A stretch of 64,000 nt of DNA from Agrobacterium tumefaciens (GTDB taxonomy: Bacteria; Pseudomonadota; Alphaproteobacteria; Rhizobiales; Rhizobiaceae). Each line of letters begins with the position of its first letter. The first letter of the stretch is position 1. The position numbers were made by a program, and so were the translations under genes. Shown in pieces: positions 55,317-64,000 of this stretch. A model generated the notes under the pieces. The model saw nothing but the letters and a program-made list of their open reading frames with translations. It did not search any database and was not told the origin of the DNA. Location: assembly GCF_013337285.1 (NCBI RefSeq), contig NZ_SUPW01000003.1, positions 496,001-560,000 on the forward strand, read 5' to 3'.

Positions 55317-55392
55317 GGGAAGGTTTGTAGTAGTGCGTTCTACCTGTCTGTGAATATGTCTGAAACACGCAACAACGTTGAGCGCAAACTTA

Positions 55393-56862
55393 TTAGCCGG
55401 CTTTCTGAGCCAGCCGCTCCTGTATATCGTGAGCGGAGAGCCCCGAAGACGCGGTGCCAAACGCATCACCGATGCCGATCAGCACGGGTTCGTTCACGCC
55501 CAGTCTCTCGACTGCCGCAGCCAATTGCGCGAGCGAACCGCACCAGCGCTGTTCATTCGCCCGGCTGACGGAAATCATCACCGCAACCGGCGTCGAGGCG
55601 GGCATACCACTAGCGAGCAGGGAAGACTGGATAGCTGCTGCGGTTCGGCCGCCCATATAAAAAACGGTGGTCACGGCGGGATTGGAGAGCGATGCCCAAT
55701 CGATATTCTCCGGTAACTTTCCCTGCCGCGAATGACCTGTGACGAAGCGGACAGACTGGGCATGGTCGCGATGCGTCAGCGAGACGCCGAGGCGGGAGGC
55801 CATGGCACTTGCGGCGGTAATGCCCGGCACGACGTCTACCGGGATATTTTCGGCCTCCAGCGCGGCGATCTCCTCACCGGCGCGCCCGAAAATCATCGGA
55901 TCGCCGGATTTCAGCCGCACCACCCGTTTGCCGGCCTTGGCGAGGCGGATCATCATATCGTTAATGTCTTCCTGCTTGCAGCTTTCCCGGCCGCCACGCT
56001 TGCCGACCAGCATGCGCTTCGCCTCCCGCCGCGCCAGTTCCAGCACTTCCGCTGACACGAGATCATCGAATAAGATGACATCGGCGGCCTGCAGGGCGCG
56101 AACTGCTTTCAGCGTCAGAAGCTCGGCGTCGCCCGGACCGGCACCCACGAGCGTCACAAGTCCGCGCCCTGAGCCCGTGCGCGCGGTCTGCGTTCCGATA
56201 TCCATCAGCAGCCGTTCTTCGCTGCTCTCATCCAGCCTTTCGGTAAAAGCCCGGTCGACGAATTTTTCCCAGAAAGATCGCCGCGACGGGCCGGGCGCGA
56301 GCCGCAGATTGACGCGCTCGCGGATCGTCTGGGCAAGCGCGCCCCAATCCTTCAGCGCCAGCGGCAGCAACGTCTCGATGCGCCGGCGAATTGCCTGCGC
56401 CAGAATGGGGGCCGCACCATCGGTGGAAATCGACACCACCACCGGCGAGCGATTGACGATGGAGCCGAACTGGAACTGGCAAAATTCCGGCTTGTCGATG
56501 ACGTTGACGGGAACACCGGCCGCCCGCGCCGCGGCATAAAAGGCTTCAGCTTCCACATACGTTTCGCAATCCGCCAGCGCCAGTTCGGCGTTTTCGAATA
56601 TGCCGGGATGCCACAGGTGGTCGTTAAAAATCAGGGCCGGGCTTTTTGTGACAAGTGCGTTGAAGGTCTCCGACAAATCGCTTCGGGCACAATAAACATG
56701 CACCTCCGCGCCGCAGGCAAGCAGCAGTTCCGCCTTCCAGGCGGCCCCATCCGATCCACCTGCCAGCACCACACGTTTACCCTCCAGCCCCCAGAAGACC
56801 GGCAATTTGGCCAGCTTTTCCATGCGCGCCGGTTCATTCCGCTGCGGTTTTAAGGCATCCAT
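55393..56862 (-). CDS. cysG: Siroheme synthase
   Basis: This is a 489-residue bifunctional enzyme. The N-terminal half is the precorrin-2 dehydrogenase/ferrochelatase domain (VVLAGGSDGAAWKAELLLAC). The C-terminal half is the SUMT methyltransferase (TLVGAGPGDAELLTLKAVRA, residues about 235-470). It converts uroporphyrinogen III to siroheme, the cofactor of NirB, which explains its place at the end of the nitrate operon. Starts at 56913, 56862 and 56823 are possible. 56862 overlaps nasA by 29 bases and has GGGGATC upstream; 56823 would avoid overlap. Confidence 0.93.
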   Translation of the reverse strand: MDALKPQRNEPARMEKLAKLPVFWGLEGKRVVLAGGSDGAAWKAELLLACGAEVHVYCARSDLSETFNALVTKSPALIFNDHLWHPGIFENAELALADCETYVEAEAFYAAARAAGVPVNVIDKPEFCQFQFGSIVNRSPVVVSISTDGAAPILAQAIRRRIETLLPLALKDWGALAQTIRERVNLRLAPGPSRRSFWEKFVDRAFTERLDESSEERLLMDIGTQTARTGSGRGLVTLVGAGPGDAELLTLKAVRALQAADVILFDDLVSAEVLELARREAKRMLVGKRGGRESCKQEDINDMMIRLAKAGKRVVRLKSGDPMIFGRAGEEIAALEAENIPVDVVPGITAASAMASRLGVSLTHRDHAQSVRFVTGHSRQGKLPENIDWASLSNPAVTTVFYMGGRTAAAIQSSLLASGMPASTPVAVMISVSRANEQRWCGSLAQLAAAVERLGVNEPVLIGIGDAFGTASSGLSAHDIQERLAQKAG

Positions 56863-59482
56863 CGATGATCCCCCTGATTTCGGCGCGGCAGGAGCCGCAA
56901 TTGGTTCCGGCATTCAACGCCTTGCCGATGGCTTCGACACTGTGACAGCCATCGCGGATGGCGGCAGTGATTTGATTGACCCCAACATTAAAGCACGAGC
57001 AGACCGTCGCACCCGGATCGGCGCGTCCGGCACCGGGACGACCGGCGACCAGCGCAAAGCGCATGCGCAAATCCTCATGGCGCTCGGTCAATTGCGAGAT
57101 AGCCCAGTTGCGGGCGACGGCCACCGGCTGATTGGCGATGAACAGCGCTGCCAAGAGAGTCTCACCATCGAAAAAAGCGAGGCGCAGATCACCCGTCTGT
57201 CGGTCGCTATAACCCAGCGGCTCGATCCTGACATCGATGCCGAAAACCCGCCGCGCCCAGAGCGTCCAGTCATGCGGCTCTTCCTCGAAGGCAAGCTCCA
57301 TGCGATAGCCGCCTTCCGCCTTCGCAATCGCCCAGTAGGCACAATCCGGCGCATCGGGCCGGGTGCGGGAGATGGCGAAGCCATAAGCCTTTGCCTCGAA
57401 AAGCCTTGCCTTCACCGCCACATTTTTCGAAGCGGGCTGGCCGGAATGCGGATCCGTGACCGGCGCGACAACCACATCGATGCGCGCCCGTGATGCGAAC
57501 TGGTCGTTCCAGTGCATCGGCGCAAAGACCGATCCGCGCGCCTGTCTTTCGCTGACCAGTGCGCGCAGCAGAACCTTGCCATACGGGCTTTCCAGCTCCA
57601 CCAGATCAGCGCTTTCGATGCCCAGCACCTGCGCATCACGCGGGTGAAGTTCGGCGAATGGCTCGGCAATGTGGGCAGTCAGCCGCGCGCTTTTGCCGGT
57701 GCGGGTCATGGTGTGCCATTGATCGCGGATACGGCCCGTATTCAGTGTCAGCGGATAATCAGGCGATGTTCTGCCGGTCTCCGGCAAGGCGGTGGCGATG
57801 AACCGCGCCTTGCCATCGGGATGGTAAAAACGGCCATCCGCGAAAAAGCGCGTCTCGGCGTTGCCACCGTGTGCGGCTTTCGGCCATTGAAAGGGCGTCA
57901 TCGCATCGTAAGAATCCCGTTCAATCCCGCTAATATCGAAATCACGGCTTCCTGCATTCTCGAAGCCGGAAAGAGCAGCGTGTTCGGCAAAAATCTCCGA
58001 CGCTTGCCGGTAGGCAAAGGCAGTGTCGAAACCCATCCGCCGGCCCACTTCCGCCATCTGCCACCAGTCGGCCGTCGCTTCACCGGGCGCGTCCAGAAAA
58101 CCGCGCTGGCGGGAAATACGCCGTTCGGAGTTGGTGACGGTGCCGTCCTTCTCCCCCCAGCCGAGCGATGGCAACAGCACATGGGCGTGACGAGCGGTAT
58201 CGGTGTCAGCCATGACATCGGACACCACGATGAAAGGACAGGCCTTGATCGCGGCTTCAACGGCGCTTGCATCCGGCATGGAAACGACGGGGTTGGTCGC
58301 CATAATCCACAACGCCTTGATGCGGCCGTCGGCCACGGCTCGGAACATATCCACCGCCTTCAGGCCGGGTTTTCGCGCAATCGCGGGTGAGGCCCAGAAA
58401 CGCTGCACGCGATCGCGATCTTCGGCATTTTCGATAGCCATATGGGCGGCCAGCATGTTGGCCAGCCCGCCGACCTCGCGCCCGCCCATGGCGTTGGGCT
58501 GGCCGGTCAGCGAAAACGGCCCCATGCCCGGCCTGCCAATGCGGCCGGTGGCAAGGTGGCAATTGATGATGGCGTTGACCTTGTCGGTGCCACTCTCTGA
58601 CTGATTGACGCCCTGGCTGTAACAGGTGACGGTTTTTTCCGTGCGTTCGAACAATTCGTAAAAGGAGATCAGCTCCGCGATTGTCAGGCCGGTGGCCTCG
58701 GCGATCTCCGGCAGGCTATGCTCGCCTGCGCTCTGAATGGCGTCGTCGAAGCCGGCCGTGTGGTTTTGCACATAAGCATTGTCGATCGCGGCGCTGCCGG
58801 AAATATGCGCCAGGAGGCCGGTGAACAGCGCCACATCTCCATCCGGCCGGATGGCGAGATGCATATCGGCGATATCGGCGCTCATCGTCCGGCGCGGATC
58901 GATAACGACGACTTTCATGTCCGGCCGCAGCGTCTTCGCCGCCGCCAGCCGTTGATAGAGGACCGGATGACACCATGCGAGGTTGGAACCGGTCAAGATC
59001 ACCAGATCGGCAAGCTCCATGTCCTCATAGGTGCCCGGCACTGTATCGGCTCCGAAAGCGCGGCGATGGCCGGCGACCGAAGACGACATGCAAAGCCTTG
59101 AATTGGTATCGATATTGGCCGAACCGATGAAACCCTTCATCAGCTTGTTGGCGAGGTAATAATCCTCGGTCAGCAATTGGCCGGAGACATAAAAGGCAAC
59201 CGAATCTGGGCCATGTTCGGCGATGGTCTCAGAGAAGCGCGACGCCACGACGTCGAGGGCTTCGTCCCACGTTGCGGGTTTTCCGTGGATTTTCGGGTGG
59301 AGAAGGCGACCGTCAAGATCGATGGTCTCTGCCAGAGCAGAACCCTTCGAACACAGGCGGCCGAAATTGGCGGGGTGGTCCGGATCGCCTTTGACGGAAA
59401 CGGCGCCATTGTCGTTGACGGTGGCGATGACGCCACAGCCGACGCCACAATAAGGACAGGTGGTTTTTGTTTCAACGGGCAT
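56834..59482 (-). CDS. nasA: Assimilatory nitrate reductase catalytic subunit
   Basis: This is an 882-residue molybdopterin enzyme reducing nitrate to nitrite in the cytoplasm. The N-terminal 4Fe-4S cluster motif is CPYCGVGCG (residues 9-17) with LCSKG at about 43-47. The Mo-bis-MGD domains follow, and a C-terminal BFD-like 2Fe-2S module (VCSCFNVG and CGSCRAE) takes electrons. No signal peptide is present, as expected for the assimilatory form. It lies between nirD and cysG in a nitrate operon. A pair of 46-bp inverted repeats separates it from nirD. Confidence 0.96.
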   Translation of the reverse strand: MPVETKTTCPYCGVGCGVIATVNDNGAVSVKGDPDHPANFGRLCSKGSALAETIDLDGRLLHPKIHGKPATWDEALDVVASRFSETIAEHGPDSVAFYVSGQLLTEDYYLANKLMKGFIGSANIDTNSRLCMSSSVAGHRRAFGADTVPGTYEDMELADLVILTGSNLAWCHPVLYQRLAAAKTLRPDMKVVVIDPRRTMSADIADMHLAIRPDGDVALFTGLLAHISGSAAIDNAYVQNHTAGFDDAIQSAGEHSLPEIAEATGLTIAELISFYELFERTEKTVTCYSQGVNQSESGTDKVNAIINCHLATGRIGRPGMGPFSLTGQPNAMGGREVGGLANMLAAHMAIENAEDRDRVQRFWASPAIARKPGLKAVDMFRAVADGRIKALWIMATNPVVSMPDASAVEAAIKACPFIVVSDVMADTDTARHAHVLLPSLGWGEKDGTVTNSERRISRQRGFLDAPGEATADWWQMAEVGRRMGFDTAFAYRQASEIFAEHAALSGFENAGSRDFDISGIERDSYDAMTPFQWPKAAHGGNAETRFFADGRFYHPDGKARFIATALPETGRTSPDYPLTLNTGRIRDQWHTMTRTGKSARLTAHIAEPFAELHPRDAQVLGIESADLVELESPYGKVLLRALVSERQARGSVFAPMHWNDQFASRARIDVVVAPVTDPHSGQPASKNVAVKARLFEAKAYGFAISRTRPDAPDCAYWAIAKAEGGYRMELAFEEEPHDWTLWARRVFGIDVRIEPLGYSDRQTGDLRLAFFDGETLLAALFIANQPVAVARNWAISQLTERHEDLRMRFALVAGRPGAGRADPGATVCSCFNVGVNQITAAIRDGCHSVEAIGKALNAGTNCGSCRAEIRGIIDGCLKTAAE

Positions 59483-59510
59483 GGGTTTGCCCTCTCAACG
59501 CGAGGCGTTT

Positions 59511-59676
59511 ACCCCCCTCTGTCCTGCCGGACATCTCCCCCTCAAGGGGGGAGATCAATCGCCGCACAAACTTCTCTCCACAGTCTGCGTCGCCGACCAT
59601 AGAGATGAAGCGGAAAGCCCGCAGCTTGTCGATCTCCCCCCTTGAGGGGGAGATGTCCGGCAGGACAGAGGGGGGT
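59511..59676. repeat. Pair of exact 46-bp inverted repeats (RIME-like intergenic element)
   Basis: The 46-bp segments at 59511-59556 and 59631-59676 are exact reverse complements, separated by 74 bases. Each contains its own small palindrome (TCTCCCCCTCAAGG with GGGGAGA). Together they can fold into a very strong stem within the nirD-nasA message. The look and place suit the RIME-type palindromes of rhizobia and agrobacteria, though family identity was not checked. No transposase is present. Confidence 0.85.
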
Positions 59677-59696
59677 ATCTTCGCCGCCATCCAAAA

Positions 59697-60032
59697 TCAC
59701 TCCGCCGCAATCATCAAAGTTTCAAGCGCTATCGAAAGCCGGCCATCGAGATTGCGGACGGGGATGGTCTTCACCTCCCCCTCATCCGCCCCCAGCGCCT
59801 TGCCGGTTTCCAATGAAATGACCCAATTGTGCAGCGGACACGTCACCGAAGCACCGTGCACGATGCCCTGGCTCAGCGGGCCGCCCTTGTGCGGGCAATG
59901 ATCCTCGATGGCGAAGACCTGGTTTTCCGCCGTGCGGAACACGGCAATCTTGCCCATCGGCGTTTTCACGCAGCGCGCACCACGCAGCGGAATGTCGGAG
60001 ATATCGCCTATATCGATCCAGTTGCTGTCCAT
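59697..60032 (-). CDS. nirD: Nitrite reductase small subunit NirD (Rieske-type)
   Basis: This is a 111-residue subunit of NADH-dependent nitrite reductase. Unlike some NirD proteins, the 2Fe-2S ligand pairs are complete: CPHKGGPL and CPLHNW. ATG 60032 was chosen; a GTG at 60041 would overlap the nirB stop as GTGA and is also possible. GGAG precedes it. The partner NirB is encoded immediately upstream. It ends 20 bases before the 46-bp inverted repeat pair. Confidence 0.92.
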   Translation of the reverse strand: MDSNWIDIGDISDIPLRGARCVKTPMGKIAVFRTAENQVFAIEDHCPHKGGPLSQGIVHGASVTCPLHNWVISLETGKALGADEGEVKTIPVRNLDGRLSIALETLMIAAE

Positions 60033-60037
60033 CGCTC

Positions 60038-62485
60038 TCACTCCGCCGCCTCACTGAAACCGATTGCCGCCATGGGCCTGAACTCATGCTTGTCGTGGCC
60101 GGACACACGTTCCGACCAAGGATCGACCTGCGCGAATTTCTGGCTGAAGACGAAGCGGTCGAAATAGGCCCGGCGCTTGTCGGCATCGTCCATGATCTGG
60201 CGGCGAACCTCGTCGTAACCGATACGCTTGGCCCATTTGTAGATGCGCTCGAGGTAGCGCGCCTGTTCGCGGTACATCTGTGTGAGCGCCACGATATGCT
60301 CCAGCGCCTCATCCGCGGTGTGGACGAGACCGAGGATTTCCGTACCCTTGATATCGAGACCGGCCGCACCGGCGAAATGGATCTCGAAACCGGAATCGAC
60401 GCAGATGACGCCGATATCCTTGCAGGTGGCCTCGGCGCAGTTGCGCGGACAGCCGGAAACGGCAAGCTTCAGCTTGGCGGGTGTCCACGAACCCCACATG
60501 AATTTTTCGATGCGGATACCGAGCCCGGTGGAATCCTGCGTGCCGAAGCGGCACCATTGTTCACCCACGCAGGTTTTCACGGTGCGCAGCCCCTTGGCAT
60601 AGGCCTGACCGGAAATGAAACCGGCCTTGCCGAGATCGGACCACACCGCCGGCAAATCCTCCTTCTCGATGCCGAGAAGGTCGATACGCTGGCCGCCCGT
60701 CACCTTCACCATCGGGATGTCGAACTTGTCGACCACATCCGCAATCGCCCTGAGCTCGGAGGAAGAGGTAACCCCGCCCCACATACGCGGCACGACTGAA
60801 TAGGTGCCGTCTTTCTGGATGTTGGCGTGGACACGCTCGTTGATGTAACGCGACTGATAATCGTCGGCATATTCGTCCGGGAAATCGCAGACGAGATAAT
60901 AATTGAGCGCCGGCCGGCATTTGGCGCAGCCGCAGGAGGTTTTCCATTCCAGTTCCTGCATCACGGCAGGGATGGTCTTCAGGCCCTTGGCCTTGATGAG
61001 GCGGCGCACATCGTCATGGCCGAGATCGGTGCATTTGCACATGGGCTGCACGGCGGCGGGATTGTAGCTGTCGCCCAGCGTCAGCGTCATCAGCTGCTCG
61101 ACAAGGCCGGTGCAATTGCCGCAGGAGGCCGACGCCTTGGTGTGGGCGCGCACATCGTCCAGAGACGTCAGCCCCTTTGAGGTGATACTCGAGGTGATCT
61201 TACCCTTGCAAACGCCGTTGCAGCCGCAGATTTCCGCATCATCCGGCAAGGCTGCAACGGCCGCCATAGGGTCCAGCGGGGACCCTCCCTGATAGGCCTG
61301 GCCGAAGATCAGGGTTTCGCGCATGGCGGAAATATCGGTCGATTTCTTCATCAGGTCGAAGAACCATGATCCATCCGCCGTCTCACCATAAAGAACCGCA
61401 CCGATGATGCGGTTTTCCTGCAGGATCAGGCGCTTGTAGACGCCGGCGGTGGCATCGCGCAGCACGATTTCCTCACGGTCGTCACCTTCGGCAAAATCAC
61501 CGGCGGAAAACAGGTTGATGCCGGTGACCTTGAGCTTGGTATTGGTGACGGAGCCGTGATATTCGGCCGAACCGCCGCATAGCCTGTCTGCCAGCACTCG
61601 CGCCGATTCATAAAGGGGGGCGACGAGGCCATAACACATGCCGCGATGTTCGGCGCATTCACCCAGCGCATAGATCGAAGCGTCCGACGTCATCATGCCG
61701 TCATCCACGACGATGCCGCGATTGACGGCGATGCCGGCTTCTTTCGCCAGACCCGAGGCCGGACGAATGCCGACCGCCATAACGACCATGTCGCCTTTGA
61801 TGACGCGGCCGTCTTCCAGCTCGATGCCCTCGACCTTCTCCTCGCCGAGAATGCATTTGGTATTGGCCTTGGTGATGATGTCGATGCCGCGTTCGTTGAG
61901 CGCCTTTTCAAGGAGATAGGCCGCTGCCGGATCGAGCTGGCGTTCCATGATCGTTGGCATCAGGTGGATGACGGTGACGTCCATACCCTGACGTTTCAGG
62001 CCATAAGCCGCTTCGAGCCCGAGAAGACCCGCGCCGATGACGATGGCGCGGCCCTTACCCTTGGCGATTTCCAGCATCTTCGTCACGTCGTCGAGATCGC
62101 GATAGGCGAGCACGCCGGGCAGTTGATGGCCGGGAACGGGAATGATGAAAGGCAAAGAACCGGTCGCGATGACCAGCCTGTCATAGGAGACCGTGATGCC
62201 ATTTTCGCTGGTGACGGTCTTTTTGTCCCGGTCAATGCCGGTGACCTTCGCGCCCTTGTGCAGCGTCACATTGTTGGCCGCATACCATTCGTCGTTGTGG
62301 ATGACGATGTCTTCATAGCTCTTTTCGCCTGATAGCACCGGCGAGAGCATGATGCGGTCGTAATTGACGCGCGGCTCGGCGTTGAAGATCGTGACGTCGT
62401 AAAGGCCGGGGGCGGTTTCGAACAGGTTTTCCAGCATGCGCCCCGGCGCCATGCCATTACCGATGATGACGAGTTTTTGCGCCAT
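60038..62485 (-). CDS. nirB: NADH-dependent nitrite reductase large subunit
   Basis: This is an 815-residue flavo-siroheme enzyme reducing nitrite to ammonia. The FAD site is VIIGNGMAPGRMLE near the N-terminus. A BFD-like 2Fe-2S module contains CGCNGVCKG and CGNCTGL. The siroheme/4Fe-4S ligands are in TCVGEQWCRFGTQD and SGCPRNCAEATCKDIG. The frame opens at 62554, but ATG 62485 has GGAG upstream and starts the fold. It lies 5 bases after nrtC and overlaps the nirD region. Confidence 0.96.
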   Translation of the reverse strand: MAQKLVIIGNGMAPGRMLENLFETAPGLYDVTIFNAEPRVNYDRIMLSPVLSGEKSYEDIVIHNDEWYAANNVTLHKGAKVTGIDRDKKTVTSENGITVSYDRLVIATGSLPFIIPVPGHQLPGVLAYRDLDDVTKMLEIAKGKGRAIVIGAGLLGLEAAYGLKRQGMDVTVIHLMPTIMERQLDPAAAYLLEKALNERGIDIITKANTKCILGEEKVEGIELEDGRVIKGDMVVMAVGIRPASGLAKEAGIAVNRGIVVDDGMMTSDASIYALGECAEHRGMCYGLVAPLYESARVLADRLCGGSAEYHGSVTNTKLKVTGINLFSAGDFAEGDDREEIVLRDATAGVYKRLILQENRIIGAVLYGETADGSWFFDLMKKSTDISAMRETLIFGQAYQGGSPLDPMAAVAALPDDAEICGCNGVCKGKITSSITSKGLTSLDDVRAHTKASASCGNCTGLVEQLMTLTLGDSYNPAAVQPMCKCTDLGHDDVRRLIKAKGLKTIPAVMQELEWKTSCGCAKCRPALNYYLVCDFPDEYADDYQSRYINERVHANIQKDGTYSVVPRMWGGVTSSSELRAIADVVDKFDIPMVKVTGGQRIDLLGIEKEDLPAVWSDLGKAGFISGQAYAKGLRTVKTCVGEQWCRFGTQDSTGLGIRIEKFMWGSWTPAKLKLAVSGCPRNCAEATCKDIGVICVDSGFEIHFAGAAGLDIKGTEILGLVHTADEALEHIVALTQMYREQARYLERIYKWAKRIGYDEVRRQIMDDADKRRAYFDRFVFSQKFAQVDPWSERVSGHDKHEFRPMAAIGFSEAAE

Positions 62486-62490
62486 AGTCG

Positions 62491-63288
62491 TTACTCCGCA
62501 GCTTCGACGAAGCGGTGACGTTCGTAGAGGAACTTCAGCACGGCTTCGCGGCATTTGAGATAGGTCTTGTCGGATGCAAGCTCGATGCGGTGACGCGGTC
62601 GCGCCAGCGGCACCTCGAGCACTTCGCCGATATGGGCGGCGGGGCCGTTGGTCATCATCACGATGCGATCCGACAGCAGCACCGCCTCGTCCACGTCATG
62701 GGTGATCATGACCATGGTGTTGCCCAGCCGGGCGTGGATTTCCATCACCGCGTCCTGGAGGTGGGCGCGGGTCAGCGCGTCCAGCGCGCCGAAAGGCTCG
62801 TCCAGCAGCAGGATTTTCGGCTCCATGGCAAGCGCCCGGGCAATGCCGACGCGCTGTTTCATGCCGCCGGAAATTTCCGACGGCTTCTTGTCCTTCGCGT
62901 GTCCCATCTGCACGAGATCGAGATTGCGCATGACCCAGTCATGCCGCTCGGCCCGCGTCTTGGTGTTGCGGAACACCTTCTCCACGGCGAGATTGACGTT
63001 TTCATAGACCGTAAGCCACGGCAGCAGGCTGTGGTTCTGGAACACGACGGCGCGTTCCGGGCCGGGTTCGTTGACCTCACGGTTTTCGAGAAGCACCGCC
63101 CCGGCTGAAACCTTCGTCAGCCCGGCAATCAGGTTGAGCATGGTGGACTTGCCGCAGCCGGAATGGCCGATGACCGAGACGAATTCACCCTTTTCGATGG
63201 TGAGGTTGATGCCTTTCAGCACCTCGGCGCGCGAACCACCCTTGTCGAAATATTTGTCGATATGATCGAGCTTCAGATAAGCGTTCAT
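62491..63288 (-). CDS. nrtC: Nitrate ABC transporter ATPase
   Basis: This is a 265-residue ATPase of the nitrate/sulfonate/taurine group. Walker A is GHSGCGKST, the signature is [16 protein letters not shown], Walker B is [12 protein letters not shown] and the switch is [10 protein letters not shown]. The open frame extends to 63459, but ATG 63288 was chosen because the fold ([14 protein letters not shown]) begins there. It follows nrtB by 13 bases and precedes nirB by 5, so transport and reduction of nitrate are in one transcription unit. Confidence 0.93.
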   Translation of the reverse strand: MNAYLKLDHIDKYFDKGGSRAEVLKGINLTIEKGEFVSVIGHSGCGKSTMLNLIAGLTKVSAGAVLLENREVNEPGPERAVVFQNHSLLPWLTVYENVNLAVEKVFRNTKTRAERHDWVMRNLDLVQMGHAKDKKPSEISGGMKQRVGIARALAMEPKILLLDEPFGALDALTRAHLQDAVMEIHARLGNTMVMITHDVDEAVLLSDRIVMMTNGPAAHIGEVLEVPLARPRHRIELASDKTYLKCREAVLKFLYERHRFVEAAE

Positions 63289-63301
63289 AGTTATCGCCCT
63301 T

Positions 63302-64000
63302 TCAGTTGGCCGCAGCGCCGCGGGTGATGACCTTGCCAAGCGCCGCCACCAGCTTGTCGAGCATGAAGCCGACGACGCCGATGTAGGCGAGCGCCACGAT
63401 GATGTCGGGCAGGCGCGAGGAATTCCACGCATCCCAGATGAAGAAGCCGATGCCGACACCGCCGGTCAGCATTTCCGCCGCAACGATGGCTAGCCATGAA
63501 AGACCGACGCCGATGCGCAGGCCGGTGAAGATGTAGGGTGCTGCCGATGGCAGCATGATCTTGAAGAAAAACTCGATCTGGTTCAGCCGCAGCACCTGCG
63601 CGACATTGCGGTAATCCTGCGGAATGTTGCGCACGCCGACCGCCGTATTGATGATGACTGGCCAGATGGAGGTGATGAAGATCACGAAAATCGCCGATGG
63701 ATTGCTGTCCTGAAAGGCAGCCAGCGAAAGCGGTAACCAGGCAAGCGGCGGCACGGTGCGCAGCACCTGAAAGATCGGGTCGAGACCGCGCATCGCCCAG
63801 ACCGACTGGCCGATCACCGCACCCATGATGATGCCGGCAATGGCCGCAAGGCCGAAACCGTAAGCCACCCGTTCCAGCGAAACCAGCACACGCAGGCCCA
63901 GACCAATATCCTGTGAACCATTATGGAAAAACGGCGAGACGATGAGGTCGTAGCTTTCCTCGAAGACCTGGCTTGGCGGCGGCAGCGACGAGCCGGGGGC
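63302..64000 (-). CDS. nrtB: Nitrate ABC transporter permease (partial, cut by window edge)
   Basis: The visible C-terminal 232 codons run in frame from the right edge of the window. Translation of the outermost part reads [20 protein letters not shown] and continues through several helices. The permease loop [20 protein letters not shown] is typical of NrtB/SsuC-type permeases. The start lies beyond 64000. The binding protein NrtA is presumably further upstream. Confidence 0.92.
   Translation of the reverse strand, partial: APGSSLPPPSQVFEESYDLIVSPFFHNGSQDIGLGLRVLVSLERVAYGFGLAAIAGIIMGAVIGQSVWAMRGLDPIFQVLRTVPPLAWLPLSLAAFQDSNPSAIFVIFITSIWPVIINTAVGVRNIPQDYRNVAQVLRLNQIEFFFKIMLPSAAPYIFTGLRIGVGLSWLAIVAAEMLTGGVGIGFFIWDAWNSSRLPDIIVALAYIGVVGFMLDKLVAALGKVITRGAAAN

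Noticed and set aside
59511-59676. Insertion sequence flanked by terminal inverted repeats
   Set aside because: The 74 bases between the repeats cannot encode a transposase and no target duplication is obvious; treated as a palindromic repeat instead.

Overview
The window looks like a secondary chromosome or chromid of a Rhizobiaceae bacterium, most probably the Agrobacterium tumefaciens species complex. The evidence is high coding density, GC-rich reading frames, a CpdR receiver protein next to an N-formylglutamate amidohydrolase, an alphaproteobacterial MmgR-type small RNA, a rhizobial glycerol ABC system (glpSTPQUV), an HspL-like small heat-shock protein and a nirBD-nasA-cysG nitrate operon. 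The assignment rests on recognised proteins and gene order, not on a database search.

Left third (1-27.8 kb), mostly small-molecule uptake and catabolism. On the minus strand lie a polar amino-acid ABC transporter, whose binding protein runs off the left edge, and a hydroxy-acid cluster: 2-hydroxyacid dehydrogenase, two short-chain dehydrogenases, a DenD-type erythronate dehydrogenase, an RraA-family protein, a TctABC tripartite transporter and a LysR regulator. Two paralogous EamA permeases converge at 11.9 kb. A plus-strand operon at 13.0-17.8 kb encodes a biotin carrier, a biotin carboxylase, a second carrier that has lost its biotinylation lysine, and PxpB/PxpC/PxpA-like proteins with altered motifs. 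A PotABCD-like importer with a Tat-type binding protein follows, then an aminotransferase, an SDR, a LysR regulator and a chemoreceptor.

Middle (27.8-45.2 kb). A minus-strand operon joins a ribose-type ABC importer to a SorC-family regulator, an aldo/keto reductase, a GlpD-like flavin dehydrogenase, a DhnA-type aldolase and an FGGY kinase. It looks like a polyol or sugar pathway through phosphorylated intermediates, and a perfect 11-bp inverted repeat precedes it. Next come a secreted protein with two Tudor-like repeats, tRNA-Val(GAC), cpdR, an N-formylglutamate amidohydrolase, the MmgR-like sRNA with its promoter and terminator, hisN, a lipase-like hydrolase, hspL behind a sigma-32-type promoter, a BASS transporter and its divergent LysR regulator.

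Right third (45.2-64 kb). Two catabolic or assimilatory blocks lie on the minus strand. The glycerol regulon is glpR, then glpD-S-T-P-Q-U-V-K. It has TTCG-type repeats over both promoters, and its two ATPases carry complementary defects that fall in one shared ATP site. The nitrate block is nrtB (cut by the right edge), nrtC, nirB, nirD, nasA and cysG, and it contains a pair of exact 46-bp inverted repeats between nirD and nasA.

No CRISPR array, complete insertion sequence, rRNA or replication origin was seen.
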